64,000 bases of DNA. Origin: Fragum whitleyi. Lineage: Eukaryota > Mollusca > Bivalvia > Cardiida > Cardiidae. A program made the translations under genes and the position numbers. Below are positions 35,545 to 47,131 of this stretch, piece by piece. The DNA is taken from positions 37,212,850 through 37,276,849 of the forward strand of contig OX411558.1 in assembly GCA_948146395.1 (NCBI GenBank), read 5' to 3'. Position 1 is the first letter of the stretch; each line of letters starts with the position of its first letter. The notes beneath the pieces were generated by a model. That model worked only from the letters and a program-made list of their open reading frames with translations, ran no database searches and was not told where the DNA came from.

Positions 35545-36265
35545 GACAGGGCTTGTATTTGACTAGTAGAGAAGCTATATTTTCACTAGTGGCGGGCAAC
35601 AAGCGAAAATATAGAAAATTTAGATTTTGTTGTTCATTAGATGAAATAATGAACCATCTCAATCGAAAAATAAATGATTATTCATTTGCATTAAGCCATT
35701 AATGCAAAAAAGCGACAAAATGTGAAAATTTTTGGACAAAATTTTCTTGAGGCGTATCATTTTACATGTGATTCATATGCAATGTACACAATGAAGTCAC
35801 TTATTGTGCTCCGCTTAGAAGAATGTCAGATAGTGTGAAATAAACAAAACTGGGTTGGAAGTTTTTTATGCTCCTGCATCGATAGATCGGGGGCATATTG
35901 TTTTACTGTTGTCTGTCTATCTGTCTGTCTGTCTATCTGTCCGTCTGTCTGTCTGTCTGTCTGTCTGTCTGCAAAAGTAAACCAAAAAACTTAACATTGC
36001 CAATATCTTCAAGCCTATTCAAGATACAAAGCTAATATTTGGCATGATGATAGATCTCAATGATCTGCATCCACTGGTACCAAGGTCAAGGTCATGTGAC
36101 AAGGTCAAGGTCATCTGTCAAGGTCATACTTTGATAAAAAATGCTGTTACGGGGGCATTCGTGTTTCACAAACGCATTTTGTTTTATATAATTTCACGGG
36201 TTTGTTGGTGAGTTTATGAATTGATAACATTATTTCTTGATAATCCATTGAAAAACATTAAAAAA
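35545..36265. mobile_element. Element J, split by family C copy 2
   Basis: Shares blocks with 40010-40405: AGCTATATTTTCACTAGTG, TTGTTGTTCATTAGATGAAA, TATGCAATGTACACAATG, AAGTCACTTATTGTG. Family C occupies 35867-36183 where the other copy reads AAGTTTTTGATAATTTCAC. Confidence 0.7.
35867..36183 (+). mobile_element. HINE-like repeat, family C copy 2 (nested in element J)
   Basis: Head TATGCTCCTGCATCGATAGA, (CTGT)n, GTCAAGGTCA repeats, TTACGGGGGCATTCGTG, hairpin GTGTTTCACAAACGC, end ATTTTGTT. Element J sequence flanks both sides. Confidence 0.85.
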
Positions 36266-36434
36266 AATCCAAGTATCCTAAAAATTCTAAGCAGGAGACA
36301 TTAAACCTTCAAATGTTTTGGAAGTATTGAATGTTTGATGAATTAAATATTGTTAGTAGGCTTCCAAACATTGTAAATATAGCATATTCAAGCTGTATTT
36401 AAGATATTTTGGTCACCATGCTGATGATATTTAT

Positions 36435-36681
36435 TTAACCCTTGTCATGCTGAATAAATTTTGGCTAAAAATTTTCATCAAAATCAAAGGGTGAAAAACA
36501 CTGAAAGCATAAACTGTAAGTCAATTTTTATTTGAAAAACTAAGTCTATTGACAATTCTGGTGTAAAAGTAAGTAACAGGTTGTGTAGACTAGCATCAGA
36601 CTGCACATATGTGCAGGCTGATGTTTGTCTATAGCTCCTGCCAAAGCAGGAATATTCCGGGCTCAGCATGACAAGGGTTAA
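36435..36681. mobile_element. piggyBac-like MITE, family P2
   Basis: TTAACCCTTGTCATGCTGAA to CTCAGCATGACAAGGGTTAA, with 19 of 20 complementary bases at the ends. Confidence 0.85.
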
Positions 36682-37006
36682 ATTAATATAAATGTATGAA
36701 GGAGACAGAAAGAAGTTGGTGTACATATCCAAGAGAGTGTCTTAAATGTTCACTTTTGTTATTGGAGAAAAGACACATATTTCATTAGTCTTTACCATTT
36801 AAATTTAAGTTTGTACAAAGTTCTATTGTTTTGATTATTTCTAATAGCATAGTTTGTAAATCTTGCTGATTTTCTGTTGTCAAAGATATTTTAACATGTA
36901 AATAATTTCAAAATTGTACAAAATTTAAAAAACTTTTATCAGTGGTTGATAAAAGAAATTTCTCATTTAAACAGGTATTTATGATAAGTTTTATCCCTGA
37001 TTACAG

Positions 37007-37064
37007 AGACCAAAGAAAAAACCAATTACAGAATATTTTGTAGATGATGATGAAGCTCTGGAGA
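37007..37064 (+). CDS. DIP2: DIP2 exon 7 of window
   Basis: 58 nt, phase 0 in, phase 1 out, acceptor attacag, donor gtgagt. It encodes RPKKKPITEYFVDDDEALE, the counterpart of the conserved 'RPKRPPL.EFFVDDFEELLE' segment. The downstream intron of 5.6 kb contains many small inverted-repeat elements. Confidence 0.93.
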
Positions 37065-37822
37065 GTGAGTATTGTTTATATTCATGAAATTGTATCACAG
37101 TCTGTATTAGTTGAAATCTTATTGGATAACAATTTATTATCATTTGAAATTGTCCAATCATCTTTAGGAATTACTAGATTGGTTCTGTGTAAATGTGTTG
37201 TTTGATATTTTATAAAGAGCTGTATTCTAGAAAAAGTGTGTCCATTTTGTGATTTTGATATGTGAAATTGTGTGTTATTTAAAAAGAAGAAAAAATAGGA
37301 TTGAGTGGTATTATTTTGCTTTTGCTTTTTGCTTTCGTTGAGTTGCATATTTATTGTATTATTTTGCAAGCTTGGAATATTGACAAGGAAAAGTATGAAC
37401 ACGATATAATACAGGCTCTATGCACAATTGTAAATCTTTATACTCTCACAGTATTTAAGAAAATATATTATTTTTTGTTGTTGTTGACACATTTTTTGGA
37501 TAAATTTGGCCAAAAGATTGAATTGATTAATGTAAAGGTGTTGTCGCTTTAATCTGACTTGAAACTAAGGTTATTAGATTAATAGTCAATCAGATATGAC
37601 ATTACGTACAAGAGTGAAAAAGATTTAATTCAATTTAAGAAATATTTCATTAATAAGAATAAATCTTGCATGTAAATGCATACTTCAACTAGTTTTGAAA
37701 CTATCAATACACTTATCAATACAGGTGGTTCTAAGGGTAAGATTTAACAATTCTCCATCATATAGCCATAAAGAGTCTCAACCCCTATCCTGTACTGAAA
37801 TTTCTGTAAAACTTGCATTTTG
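37065..37822. other. Intron 7 start, AT-rich, nothing recognised
   Basis: Open frames here arise from low-complexity AT-rich sequence; no family match. Confidence 0.45.
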
Positions 37823-37894
37823 AGGGTTCAGTGCTAGACTGTACTAATTGTCTATACATTGTATAGACACTTAGTACAGTCTTGCCGTGAACCA
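37823..37894. repeat. Family Q-like palindrome
   Basis: GGTTCAGTGCTAGACTGTAC, TGTCTATACATTGTATAGACA at the centre, then GTACAGTC and GTGAACC. The central block resembles the hairpins in the exon-11 array. Confidence 0.82.
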
Positions 37895-38015
37895 TTGTTT
37901 TTGTAATCATCTGACAGCCTGCCGAAATATCATTTGCTAGAAATCGATCTCTTAATTTATACTTTAATTATGAATAAATATAATTGTTTTATAAAGAATT
38001 TATCCAAACCCATGT

Positions 38016-38298
38016 TAGTTGGCTCTGTCATTAACACACCATGCTCTCAATTCTTGGGTCATTGGTCCAATCCTTGGCTCAGCCAACTTTCATTCAACAT
38101 TTGCAAAAAGTGATTAAGGCAACTGTTTTTTGTCTCCTAACAATTGACAAATGCCAACTATTAGATGAGCTACTGGTGGCTAGGATGAAATATGGTTGTA
38201 CTGGTTTGAGAAACATCAGTAAGCCATTGTTAGGAGCACCAGTTTCCATGATATAACTGAACTACTCCTGAAAGTGGCATTCAACCCCATACAACATA
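38016..38298 (+). mobile_element. Degraded SINE
   Basis: Head GGCTCTGTCATTAACACACC, body motifs (GAGCTACTGGTGGCTAGGAT, GGAGCACCAGTTTCC) and end AACCCCATACAAC are recognisable but diverged. Confidence 0.7.
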
Positions 38299-38315
38299 CA
38301 AATTATAAACAATTT

Positions 38316-38548
38316 GAGCCTGTGAGTGACATTTCCAACTATTTCACATGGGCTGAAGTCACAAAGTTTGAGCAGCATTGACAGTCAGTACAAAAAGAAT
38401 ACTTGCTGACCTCCCAAAGAGGGCTTAAGGTGTTATCTTTCTACAGAGGGCATAGCAAAGGCTATGGTCAGACTGTGCAGATGCACAGACTGGCCAGAGT
38501 CTTTGATTTGTGCACATATCAATTTGTTGAAGTGTCACACACAGGCTT
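38316..38548. mobile_element. Family N inverted-repeat element
   Basis: Starts GAGCCTGTGAGTGACATTTC and ends GAAGTGTCACACACAGGCTT; the interior shares the CTGGCCAGAGTCTTTG block with other copies. Confidence 0.75.
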
Positions 38549-38733
38549 ATTTAAAATCTGTTTCACAGGATAAGGGTTCAAAGCATTTTTCGCATGGCTA
38601 GTAGATACATCTATAACAAATGTCTTGAAAACAGCTCGGGCTGCAGTATACAGATGGGTTAGGTATTTGGACCAAAGAGGGGGAGAAAAATTACAAACTA
38701 AGATGCAAATAGAAAATCAGCCTTTGATTCAGG

Positions 38734-38842
38734 ATGACAAAATGATGCAAACTGTTTGAAAATTATACCCCGCTTTCTATGTGAACTTGCTTGCAAAGCA
38801 GGGTATAATTTGCTAACAGTTTGCACTGATTTGTCATCCTGA
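38734..38842. repeat. Fold-back repeat with ~45-bp arms
   Basis: CAGGATGACAAAATGATGCA, AACTGTTTGAAAATTATACC pair with GGTATAATTTGCTAACAGTT and TGCACTGATTTGTCATCCTG, with a short spacer (38775-38800). Confidence 0.82.
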
Positions 38843-38954
38843 ACATAGGGCTGATTTCATCATGTGAACTAAATAAAAAAGAAAAGTGTAGACTAAACTG
38901 CTTTAATTTGTTGATACATGTATAAAGAAGGGCTCTGTGTTACTCTCGTCTTTA

Positions 38955-39420
38955 GCTGTCATCATAGCACAGTTGGTAGACTCCCAATCTTTAATCATAG
39001 GGCAGGGTTTTAGGGGACTCAAGTTTTACGAGTCTTTGACAAACAAATAAGTAGCCATGACCCTTAAAACTATCTGATGTGAGTCCCATGGACCCTCTGG
39101 GGAGCAACTTCAGAAATTGAGCCCAAAATAGTCATCCAACACTCTCTCTACCTTTAAATAAATTGTTGCTTGAAGGAAAAATACTTTATCTAGAGTAGGG
39201 ACTCATAAGCATTAAGAAAGAACCCACTTTTTGAGTTTATTGTAACCCATTTTGTTGTGAGCAGACTAAAACCCTGATAGAGTCAGTCATATATTGTATC
39301 CTGTCATCAAGAAAGTGGGATAGAAGCTGGAGGCAAGGAAAGAGTGTAATGGTAGTATGACTGAAAAATTGTAAATAGTAGCTTTAAACACTTTTGAAAT
39401 CAAATTCATCCCATCTTCCT
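38955..39420 (+). mobile_element. Degraded SINE split by an hAT-like fragment
   Basis: Head AGCTGTCATCATAGCACAGT at 38955; the later body (AAGCTGGAGGCAAGGAAAGA) at about 39317. Between them (38999-39260) is sequence related to the GGACTCC-rich inverted-repeat element seen at 13140. Confidence 0.6.
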
Positions 39421-40009
39421 TTAAAAATATTAAAAATCAGGGGTCGGAGAATATAAAACTTCTTTTGTCACTCAATTGTGAATTCTCTCAAATTCAAAGT
39501 TGAAATAGATCTTTATTTTTGCCTAAATATTATTGAAAATGTACAATTAAACAAAATAACATTTATATATCGGGAGGATTAATTCCTCATTCTTGAAAGG
39601 ACTTTAAAATGAAAGTGAACAGATTTAATCGGTACTACATTTGAAATTGTTATTATTTTTAACACATGTACAGATTTTATATATATTTTAAAATTGTTTT
39701 TTCTTCATCTGCAATAGATTGCTCATTTCTGAAAAAAAGGGCAAAATTCATTTTTAAAACTTCATTTTTTTTTGAGGATCTACATAAAACTTTCGCAAAC
39801 AAATGGCTTTCTATTATAATGGAACCTAAGAAAAACAGAGCAATTATAAATAAAGTAGTTGAATTATTACTTTACTGGCAGTCTTTGTAGGCTTATCAGT
39901 AAATTGCTTTTTTAAAAAATCTTGAATAGCTTATATGCATGCAGCTGAAATCACTCATCCTTGCTTATATCTTGGGTCTGAAAAGTTTTCTTGATGATAT
40001 CAGTTATTG

Positions 40010-40405
40010 TAGTAGAGAATAATCGTATGTTTCAGTTTAAGATCGATTTATATTTCATTGGGTGAACAAAAAAAGCTACATTTTCACGAGTGAAAATTTA
40101 GCTTTTGCTATTCATGAAATGAAATATTAATCAATCTTACTCAAAAACAAACGATTATTCTAATTCTTCAATGCAAAAATGTGAAATTTCTAGGACATAT
40201 TTCCGTAAAGCGCGTCATTTTGCACGTAATTGCTATGCAATGTTCATTGTGACGTCACTTATTTTGCCCCACATAGATGACGTCAGATTGGGTGAAATGC
40301 ACAAAAGCAGGGTGTAAGTTTTTGATAATTTCACTGCTTTTGTGGTGAGAATATCAAGTGATAATCTATCTTTATTTCTCGATAAACCACCATAAAGCAT
40401 TAAAG
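40010..40405. mobile_element. Element J, uninterrupted
   Basis: TTTCAGTTTAAGATCGATTT, TTCACGAGTGAAAATTTAGC (hairpin), CTATGCAATGTTCATTGTGA, TGACGTCACTTATTTTGCCC, TTCTCGATAAACCACC. Non-coding; ends approximate. It serves as the reference for two insertions elsewhere. Confidence 0.7.
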
Positions 40406-40763
40406 AAGTATTCATCTTTTTTGATCATTTAATTCTTGAAATTTTCATCAGGATTGGCTGAAAAATTAGTTTTATTTTTAAAGGAAAACAATTTTAAGCA
40501 TGCATCTGTTTTCAAGCTTCTAGGGAAAGTAGTCACATAGTCCCTTATCATTGATATGCTTTTACATTTTTGCTTTTTTTAAAAAAAATGATGAAATATG
40601 AAGAGAGTATTTTGTCGATTTATTCTGGGTATGAAACTGGAACTCTAATCACACTCATGTACAAATCTGCGTCACATATTCATATAATGTGATAAAGTTT
40701 TTTATTCAATGCTGAAATGAAATAACCAAATATTATCTTAATCTCTTACATAAAATCACCTTT

Positions 40764-41011
40764 TTAACCCTTGTCATGCTGAACCCGGAATATTCCTGCT
40801 TTGGCAGGAGCTATAGACAAACATCAGCCTGCACATATGTGCAGTCTGATATTAGTCTACACCACCTGTCTCTCACTTTCAAACCAGAATTGTCAATAGA
40901 TTTATTTTTTCAAATATAAAATTGACCTTCAGTTGGTACTTTCAGTGCTTTTTGCCCTTTGATTTTGATGAAAATTTTTAGCCAAAATTTATTCAGCATG
41001 ACAAGGGTTAA
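40764..41011. mobile_element. piggyBac-like MITE, family P2 (best copy)
   Basis: TTAACCCTTGTCATGCTGAA and TTCAGCATGACAAGGGTTAA are perfect 20-bp inverted ends, TTAA included. 248 bp, non-coding. Confidence 0.87.
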
Positions 41012-41109
41012 GCTTGACTGTTTTTGGTTTTAGATCTGAGGCATTGCTATAACCTTAGCATTTTGCAAAAAAAAAAAAATCATTTACAAAGAGAGAGCAG
41101 TCTCTGCTT

Positions 41110-41345
41110 AAAAGCTTGGTAACTCTAAAATTACTCGAAAGTCCCCTGTCAACTGCACCCTCTTGGCAGCACATATCATTTCCCACATTTGTCTCCAACC
41201 AATAGGGAGAATCTCGTAAGCCTAAGTGGTATAGCTATTGAATGCTTGAAAAGGATGTAATAGTAGTACTGGTTCTAGAATTACCCTTTCTCCAGGTTCC
41301 CTGATTTGACTGAACAATTGTTTAAAGCTGCATTAACCCCTATTC
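41110..41345 (+). mobile_element. Strongly degraded SINE
   Basis: Body order is preserved (TTGGCAGCACATATCATTTC, TTTGTCTCCAACCAATAGGG, GATGTAATAGTAGTACTGG, TTAACCCCTATTCAAAGG) but the head is hardly recognisable. Confidence 0.6.
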
Positions 41346-42156
41346 AAAGGAACAAAACATATGAACTGCAAAGCTCTTCAAATCTTTAAGCTTAAATTCT
41401 TCTTGGAGCTTTGTTGAAAGGACATACATGCTAATAACAAGGTTAGGATAGCCTTAATAAAATATATGGTAAAGGCCATCAAGTTTATACCAATGAAAAT
41501 TTAACAGGTTTTTCACAAGCATATTTTCATTTTTAACGTTCTGCATGTTATCATATATTATCTTTGGTTAAATAATTGTGGCTTTTGGATTAAGCATAGT
41601 AATAAATCTATATAATGGAATAATTATCATTATCATTTGGTGCCTTTATTTCCTCTGAAAGTCGTTCAAAGGTCAATGATAAGTGCTATGGGTTGCATGT
41701 CACATATAAGCAGATCTAATCAAGTATTCTATTCACTAATTCAGGAAACTGTCACATAATTATTACATTATATTTCCTATATTCCAATTAATCTTACTAT
41801 GATTATAACAAGTAATAATTTGAAGACTTAAAAACATCAGCATGATTTTGGCTTTTATAATGGATCAATGAAAGTTGTTAATGACATGATGTAAAAAACA
41901 ATATACATACATGTTTTTTATATTTGGCTGTTTTGGATTAAATTAAACCTATCTTTTGCCATCACCTTGGCTTAATTGGCTTGGGCTTGAGTAATGGCTT
42001 TATAAATTTTAACCTTGTCATTTCTCTGTCGTTATTGAAGATATATTCTTGAAACTTTGCATTTGTGTTGATCATCACAAAAGCCATCTAGACTATGAAG
42101 GGGGATAACCCTGGAAGCACTTTTGTAGGAATTATTCAATTTTTTCAACTAAGATT
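41346..42156. other. Intron 7, nothing recognised except a family I piece near 42040
   Basis: AT-rich; TTCTTGAAACTTTGCATTTG at 42049 belongs to a HINE-type monomer. Confidence 0.45.
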
Positions 42157-42223
42157 TTTAGGCCCCTGTATCCATAGATCAGAGGTAAATTATTTTTGTC
42201 CTGTCTCAGCAGGCTGTCTGTAG

Positions 42224-42472
42224 AAGTGCCATCATGGGTCATTGGATGAATCACCAATGGTCACACACATCTTTTCTGTCATATGTCTTCCACAAATTGG
42301 TTCTAACTGAAAGACCATTGTGGGATGAGCAGCTAGGGGCTTGTAAGGTTTGACAATGTAATAGTGCTGGTGAGAAAAATAGTAGTATTCCATTGTTAGT
42401 TCCTCTAGCTGCCACTTTATGACTGAAAGATTATTGAAAGCAGCATTAAACCCCATTCCAACAAACAATCCA
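42224..42472 (+). mobile_element. Degraded SINE inside a family-C remnant
   Basis: AAGTGCCATCATGGGTCATT head, body and a CCCCATTCCAACAAAC end. It follows a family-C head (42157-42220). Confidence 0.65.
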
Positions 42473-42653
42473 CAAATGCCCAGGTTTGGTATGTTAACTC
42501 ATGCCTAACTAAATTTCATATATTTTATGCAATAGCTGCATTTTCAAAAGTATTCAGAGCTTAAGATTAAGGTTTAATCTTTTCTCAAATGAAATCTACC
42601 ATAGTCCGTATTTTGAATTTTATATTCTAAGTAGTACTGCCATTTACTTTCAG

Positions 42654-42727
42654 CCCCACCCACAGACCCAAATGCACCAAAACCAGAAGGCAGTACATTA
42701 ACCCCTGTAGCAGGAGACCAGTTAGTG
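42654..42727 (+). CDS. DIP2: DIP2 exon 8 of window
   Basis: 74 nt, phase 1 in, phase 0 out, acceptor ttactttcag, donor gtaagt. It encodes TPPTDPNAPKPEGSTLTPVA then GDQLV. 'DPN.P.PEG' is a conserved DIP2 signature just before the first AMP-binding domain. A degraded family-C repeat starts about 40-50 bp downstream. Confidence 0.92.
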
Positions 42728-42764
42728 GTAAGTCTAGCTGCCCATGCATAGTCAAAGATTTTAT

Positions 42765-43025
42765 CCTCCCACATTGATAATATTTTGGGAAAATTGGCTT
42801 AAGTTGTCTGTCAATGCATCTGTATGTCTGTCTGCAAGATTAGAGCCAAAGAACTTGACTTCAAGATACAATGCTAATATTTGGTATGATGATAGATCTC
42901 ATCAATATGCATCTGCAGATACCAATGTCAAGGTCATTTAAACAAGGTCACCTGTCAAGGTCATAGTTTTGAAAAACAAATATGCTGTTTTGGAGGCAAT
43001 TGTGATTCATAAACACATTTTGTTT
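42765..43025 (+). mobile_element. Old family C tail
   Basis: ATATTTGGTATGATGATAGA, AAGGTCACCTGTCAAGGTCA, then GGAGGCAATTGTGATTCATA and ACACATTTTGTT. A matching degraded head is at 42157-42220. Confidence 0.7.
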
Positions 43026-43258
43026 ACTAAAATATTGACAATAATAGTGAATCAATCTTTAATATCCTTCATACATGATCAATAATTTTGTCAATCTACA
43101 TAAATGGCAATCTATAGTTCTTGTAAGGGGGTTTATTATTAATTTCAGAAAGATTGATGTATGAATTTAGTATTACAGTGGTTTAGCTACCAAGATTTTT
43201 AGCTCCGCTGTTTTCATAGAAAACCTAAGGTCTTTCTATGGCCTTGGTGTTGTCATTT

Positions 43259-44338
43259 TTAGCTCCACTGGCTGAAAGCCACTGGGGCTATTGTCATGGC
43301 GTTGTGTCCGTTGTGCGTCCGTCCGTCCGTGCGTGCGTGCGTGCGTGTGTGCGTGCGTCCGGTCGTAAACTTTTCTTTAAAAATCTTCTCCTCAGAAACT
43401 ACTGGATGGATTTCAACCAAACTTCACAGGAATGATCCTTGGGTGACCCTCTTTCAAATTTGTTCAAGAAATTTTGATCCAATGAAAAACATGGATTTAA
43501 TGGGCGTGGCTAATTTCCAAATATGGTAAAAAGTGAGTTTTCTCAGATTCTAATCAATGGATACCAATTAAATTTTACATGAACTATCCTTGGGTGACCC
43601 TTTATCAGTCTACAAAAAATAATTGTGATCGGATGGAAAATATGCATTTTATGGGCGGAGGTCATTTCTCTATATGCTATATAGTGGAAACTTTGAAAAT
43701 CATTTTCTCAGAATGTTACAGATGAATATCAACCAAATTTCACTGGAATGATCCTTGAGTGACCCTTTATCAGTCTACAAAAAATCATTGTGATCGGATG
43801 GAAAATATGCATTTTTTGGGCGGAGGTCATTTCTCTATATGTTATATAGTGGAAACTTTGAAAATCATTTTCTCAGAATGTAATTGATGGATATCAACCA
43901 AATTTCACTGGAATGATCCTTGAGTGACCCTTTATCAGTCTACAAAAAATCATTGTGATCGGATGAAAAATATGCATTTTATGGGCAGAGGTCATTTCTC
44001 TATATGTTATATAGTGGAATATTTGAAAATCATTTTCTCAGAATCTAATTTTTGGGTATCAACCAAATTTCACTGGAATGATCCTTGAGTGACCCTTTAT
44101 CAGTGTACCAAAAATTATTTTGATTGGATGAAAAATATGCCTTTTTATTGGCGGAGGTCATTCCTCAATATGTTAAATAGTGGAAACTATGAAAATCATT
44201 TTCTCAGAATGTAACTGATGGAATCATTTTTAACATCAGTTGAACCCCAAATATCAAAAAATCTAGTCAAAACATTTATTTGCTTTTACAAGAATTTCAT
44301 GCCTGTGGAGCGACTCAAGCCATTCATGGCTTTCTAGT
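43259..44338 (+). mobile_element. HINE-like repeat, family A copy 3
   Basis: Complete head (TAGCTCCACTGGCTG), GTCCGTGCG repeats, about five monomers, tail hairpin and CTAGT. It is inserted in another repeat whose left part (43196-43258) and right part (44339-44581, ending GGCACCTGAAGTGCTCTTGT) flank it. Confidence 0.9.
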
Positions 44339-44581
44339 TCATTGTTGTTGTTGTCATCAACATGTGAAAATTTTGACATTTTGTGTTATCTCTTATTCTA
44401 CTTAAGGCTTTTACTTGAAAATTGGCACATATGTTCACCATCAAAAGAGCAACATATACATACTATCAAGGGGGATAACTCAAGATGCATTTCAAGCAAC
44501 TTATGCCCCTTTTTCATCTTAGATTTTCATCCAACATCCAGCACTCAACAGTGGATTTTAGGCACCTGAAGTGCTCTTGTT
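44339..44581 (+). repeat. Repeat fragment, family I (right of family A copy 3)
   Basis: TTATTCTACTTAAGGC, AATTGGCACATATGTTCACC, GGGGGATAACTC; end GGCACCTGAAGTGCTCTTGT with hairpin GCACCTGAAGTGC. Related pieces at 13650-13850 and 42040-42150. Confidence 0.6.
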
Positions 44582-44772
44582 TTCAAACAGTGATGCCTTT
44601 AAAATCTTTTGCCTGAATAAGAAATTTGGGTCTTCCAATGTCTAAAGTTATCAATATCTTCATAAAGTCAGTCTTACTTCTTAGCAACAGCAACAGGTTA
44701 CAACTAAATTAAAGCAATTACAGCTATTTCATGCTGTCCCATAAAGACAACAACCATTTACAAATATTTCAG

Positions 44773-44896
44773 GTGCCCTCGGGATTGCCACGTAACCTAG
44801 AGGCTGCATTACATAGATACGGATCATCGACATACAAAGCTCATGCTGTTACAGTGCTAGATCAGAATGGGAAACCCACAGTTAGTCTTACATATG
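44773..44896 (+). CDS. DIP2: DIP2 exon 9: start of AMP-binding domain 1
   Basis: 124 nt, phase 0 in, phase 1 out, acceptor tatttcag, donor gtatgt. It encodes VPSGLPRNLEAALHRYGSST, then YKAHAVTVLDQNGKPTVSLT. The 'LP..LEAAL.R.G' and 'LD..GKP...LTYG' motifs are the entry to the first adenylate-forming domain. Confidence 0.94.
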
Positions 44897-45961
44897 GTAT
44901 GTTTTGACTTAATATAAGGCATAGGCGTATCTAGAACTTTGTAATTAATACACACTCATAAGGCATCAACTAAAGAATAAATAGGATGAAGGCAATATGA
45001 GGACTGACAAAAGATGAATGCCCTCCGTCCACTCACGTTTTATGATTTGAGCGTTGGTGAATAATAAAAACATAGTAACTACAGCTTGAATAAGAAATAG
45101 TTTCCATGCTATGATTCTTCATCAGTGATATTATTCAACAGAGGATTATTTCTTTTACTCACTTGCATAAATTGCCTAATGGGAGTTTTGCCTTGAAAGA
45201 CCATGACATTCTTTCTTTGAAGTTTGTATTTGAAAGTTATTGCAAGGTTTTAGTTTGACATTGACAAATTAGGATCAAGTGGACTAAAAATCTAGGAGAG
45301 CTAGGGGCCTGGGGTCTGTTTTACTAAACATCTTACTATCATTTCTTGCATAAATCAAAAATTTTAAAAATCTTTACTAATCTAGGTATAACTTTTGATT
45401 GGAAAGACACCTACTGTTGAAAATTAGTATGAAACAGCATTTTTAGACAATCAAAAGACATTGAATTTAGGATTTCCATATTCATGTATCAAAACACTGC
45501 TTCGAAACTAAATGGCAGCTGCAACCGCATTCTTGTTTATTTTAGTTTTAGTTTGATATTGAAATTGAGCTCCTTAGGGTTAAAAGGACTCACATGTGAT
45601 TATTTAGGAAGTCCAGACTGACTGTCAGACAGCTTATGAGTCTCAGACTTACAAAGCCTGTGTCCCTTTTAACTATGTTCATTAGAAATAAATTCTTATA
45701 TGAATTAGGACAATAATGAACATGAGTTTAATTATGAGGAAAAAAAATAACTTACAAGTATGCATATCTTGTTTGTTTTCAAAACACATATAAATGTCAC
45801 TAGATGTACTGAAAGAATGAAGTAAAAGACAGGAATGGACCTAAAAAAGAATTGCATTCAAAACTCTATATCTAATGGCACTTTTTTCTGTAGAAAGTCT
45901 GATATTCCAATGACATCTAGGTCTGCAAGTTCTGTAATGGTTAAATTTTCCTCTCTTGCAG
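44897..45961. other. Intron 9, mostly unassigned
   Basis: A fragment related to the 51461 element lies at about 45313-45440. Nothing else recognised. Confidence 0.45.
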
Positions 45962-46053
45962 GTAAATTACTCAGCAAAACCCAGAAGATAGCTTATAACT
46001 TACTTAACAAAGTTGGACAGAAAGGGGAAGCACCTATTAAACCAGGAGATAGG
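45962..46053 (+). CDS. DIP2: DIP2 exon 10: AMP-binding domain 1
   Basis: 92 nt, phase 1 in, phase 0 out, acceptor tcttgcag, donor gtatgt. With the split Gly it encodes GKLLSKTQKIAYNLLNKVGQ followed by KGEAPIKPGDR. 'KL...S.K.AY.LLNK' and 'KPGDRVAL' (continued in exon 11) are typical of DIP2 and of the N-terminal subdomain of acyl-CoA synthetase-like folds. Confidence 0.94.
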
Positions 46054-46216
46054 GTATGTTTCTGTTTAGCTCAGATTTTTTGTGGTGTAAACTAGTGATA
46101 GATTAATCGATTATAATAAAAAATTAGTTGGTTTGGGTGCCAATTTTGATAATCATCTAAGATTATAATGATAGATTAAGCAGTTCCTCACACATGAATG
46201 AAAGCTATTATATATT

Positions 46217-46454
46217 GAGCATGTGTGTGAGATTTCCAGCAATTTCATTTATGTACATAGCAATGACTCTGACCAGCCTGTGCATCCGCACAGTCTGACC
46301 AAAGTCTTCACTATGCATTTAGTAGATAGATAATATCTCAAAGTATCTGTAGACCATCAGGTAAGTTTATATTAACAGTATGTGGCTGTCAACGCTACTC
46401 AGTGTTTGCACCTCAAGATTATTTCAAATTGTTGGAAATGTCACACACAGACTC
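46217..46454. mobile_element. Family N inverted-repeat element
   Basis: Starts GAGCATGTGTGTGAGATTTC and ends GGAAATGTCACACACAGACTC-like sequence; interior GACTCTGACCAGCCTGTGCA is shared with the copy at 1783. Confidence 0.8.
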
Positions 46455-46481
46455 TATTGTCTTTGAAACTGATATCATTTC

Positions 46482-46553
46482 GATGGCTCAGATGAAACAG
46501 TTGTAACTGTCTATATGTTAATAGGTAGTTACAACTGTTTAACCTTGAGCCAT
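46482..46553. repeat. Family Q palindrome
   Basis: GATGGCTCAGATGAAACAGT to AACTGTTTAACCTTGAGCCA; lies 25 bp after a family N element. Confidence 0.83.
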
Positions 46554-47131
46554 GGAGTTTGTAGAAAATTCTACAGAATGAGTCTTTAGGTCATGAGTTT
46601 TAATTGAACTTTCACATTCTATTCTTCTAAGGATGGTACTGAGAGTGCTTTATTAATTTTTAAGAAAATGATTGTACTATCTATCATTAATTGATTTACT
46701 CTTCCAACTACAAACCGATTATGGATTGTGATTTGGAGCTGATCGCCAAACACTAGTGTAAACCCAAATTATTTCTGTAATCTTTGTGTCTTTCTCAAGG
46801 TTATCTTGCAAAATCTGACATATATTTTATCAATATTTTATCAGAAATAACCTTCGAATTGTATACATGTGCTTTACAGCATATCAAATTGCCGTCAAAT
46901 AGCATTTGTCCTCGAGGCCCAAGTTAAAGCATATTTCATAAAGAAATAAATAATTAATAAAAAAAGAAAAAAAAACACATGCACACACTCACGCTTGAAA
47001 AAAAAACAGTAATGATATTTGTAGTATATTGGTCATATGAAATTACTTTATCAGAGTTTCTTTACATTAGCTCAATGTTATTATCTGAGAAGCAAATATA
47101 TCATAAAGTACATTTTGTGTTTACTTTTCAG
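46554..47131. other. Intron 10 end, nothing recognised
   Basis: AT-rich; acceptor tract TTTGTGTTTACTTTTCAG for exon 11. Confidence 0.5.
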
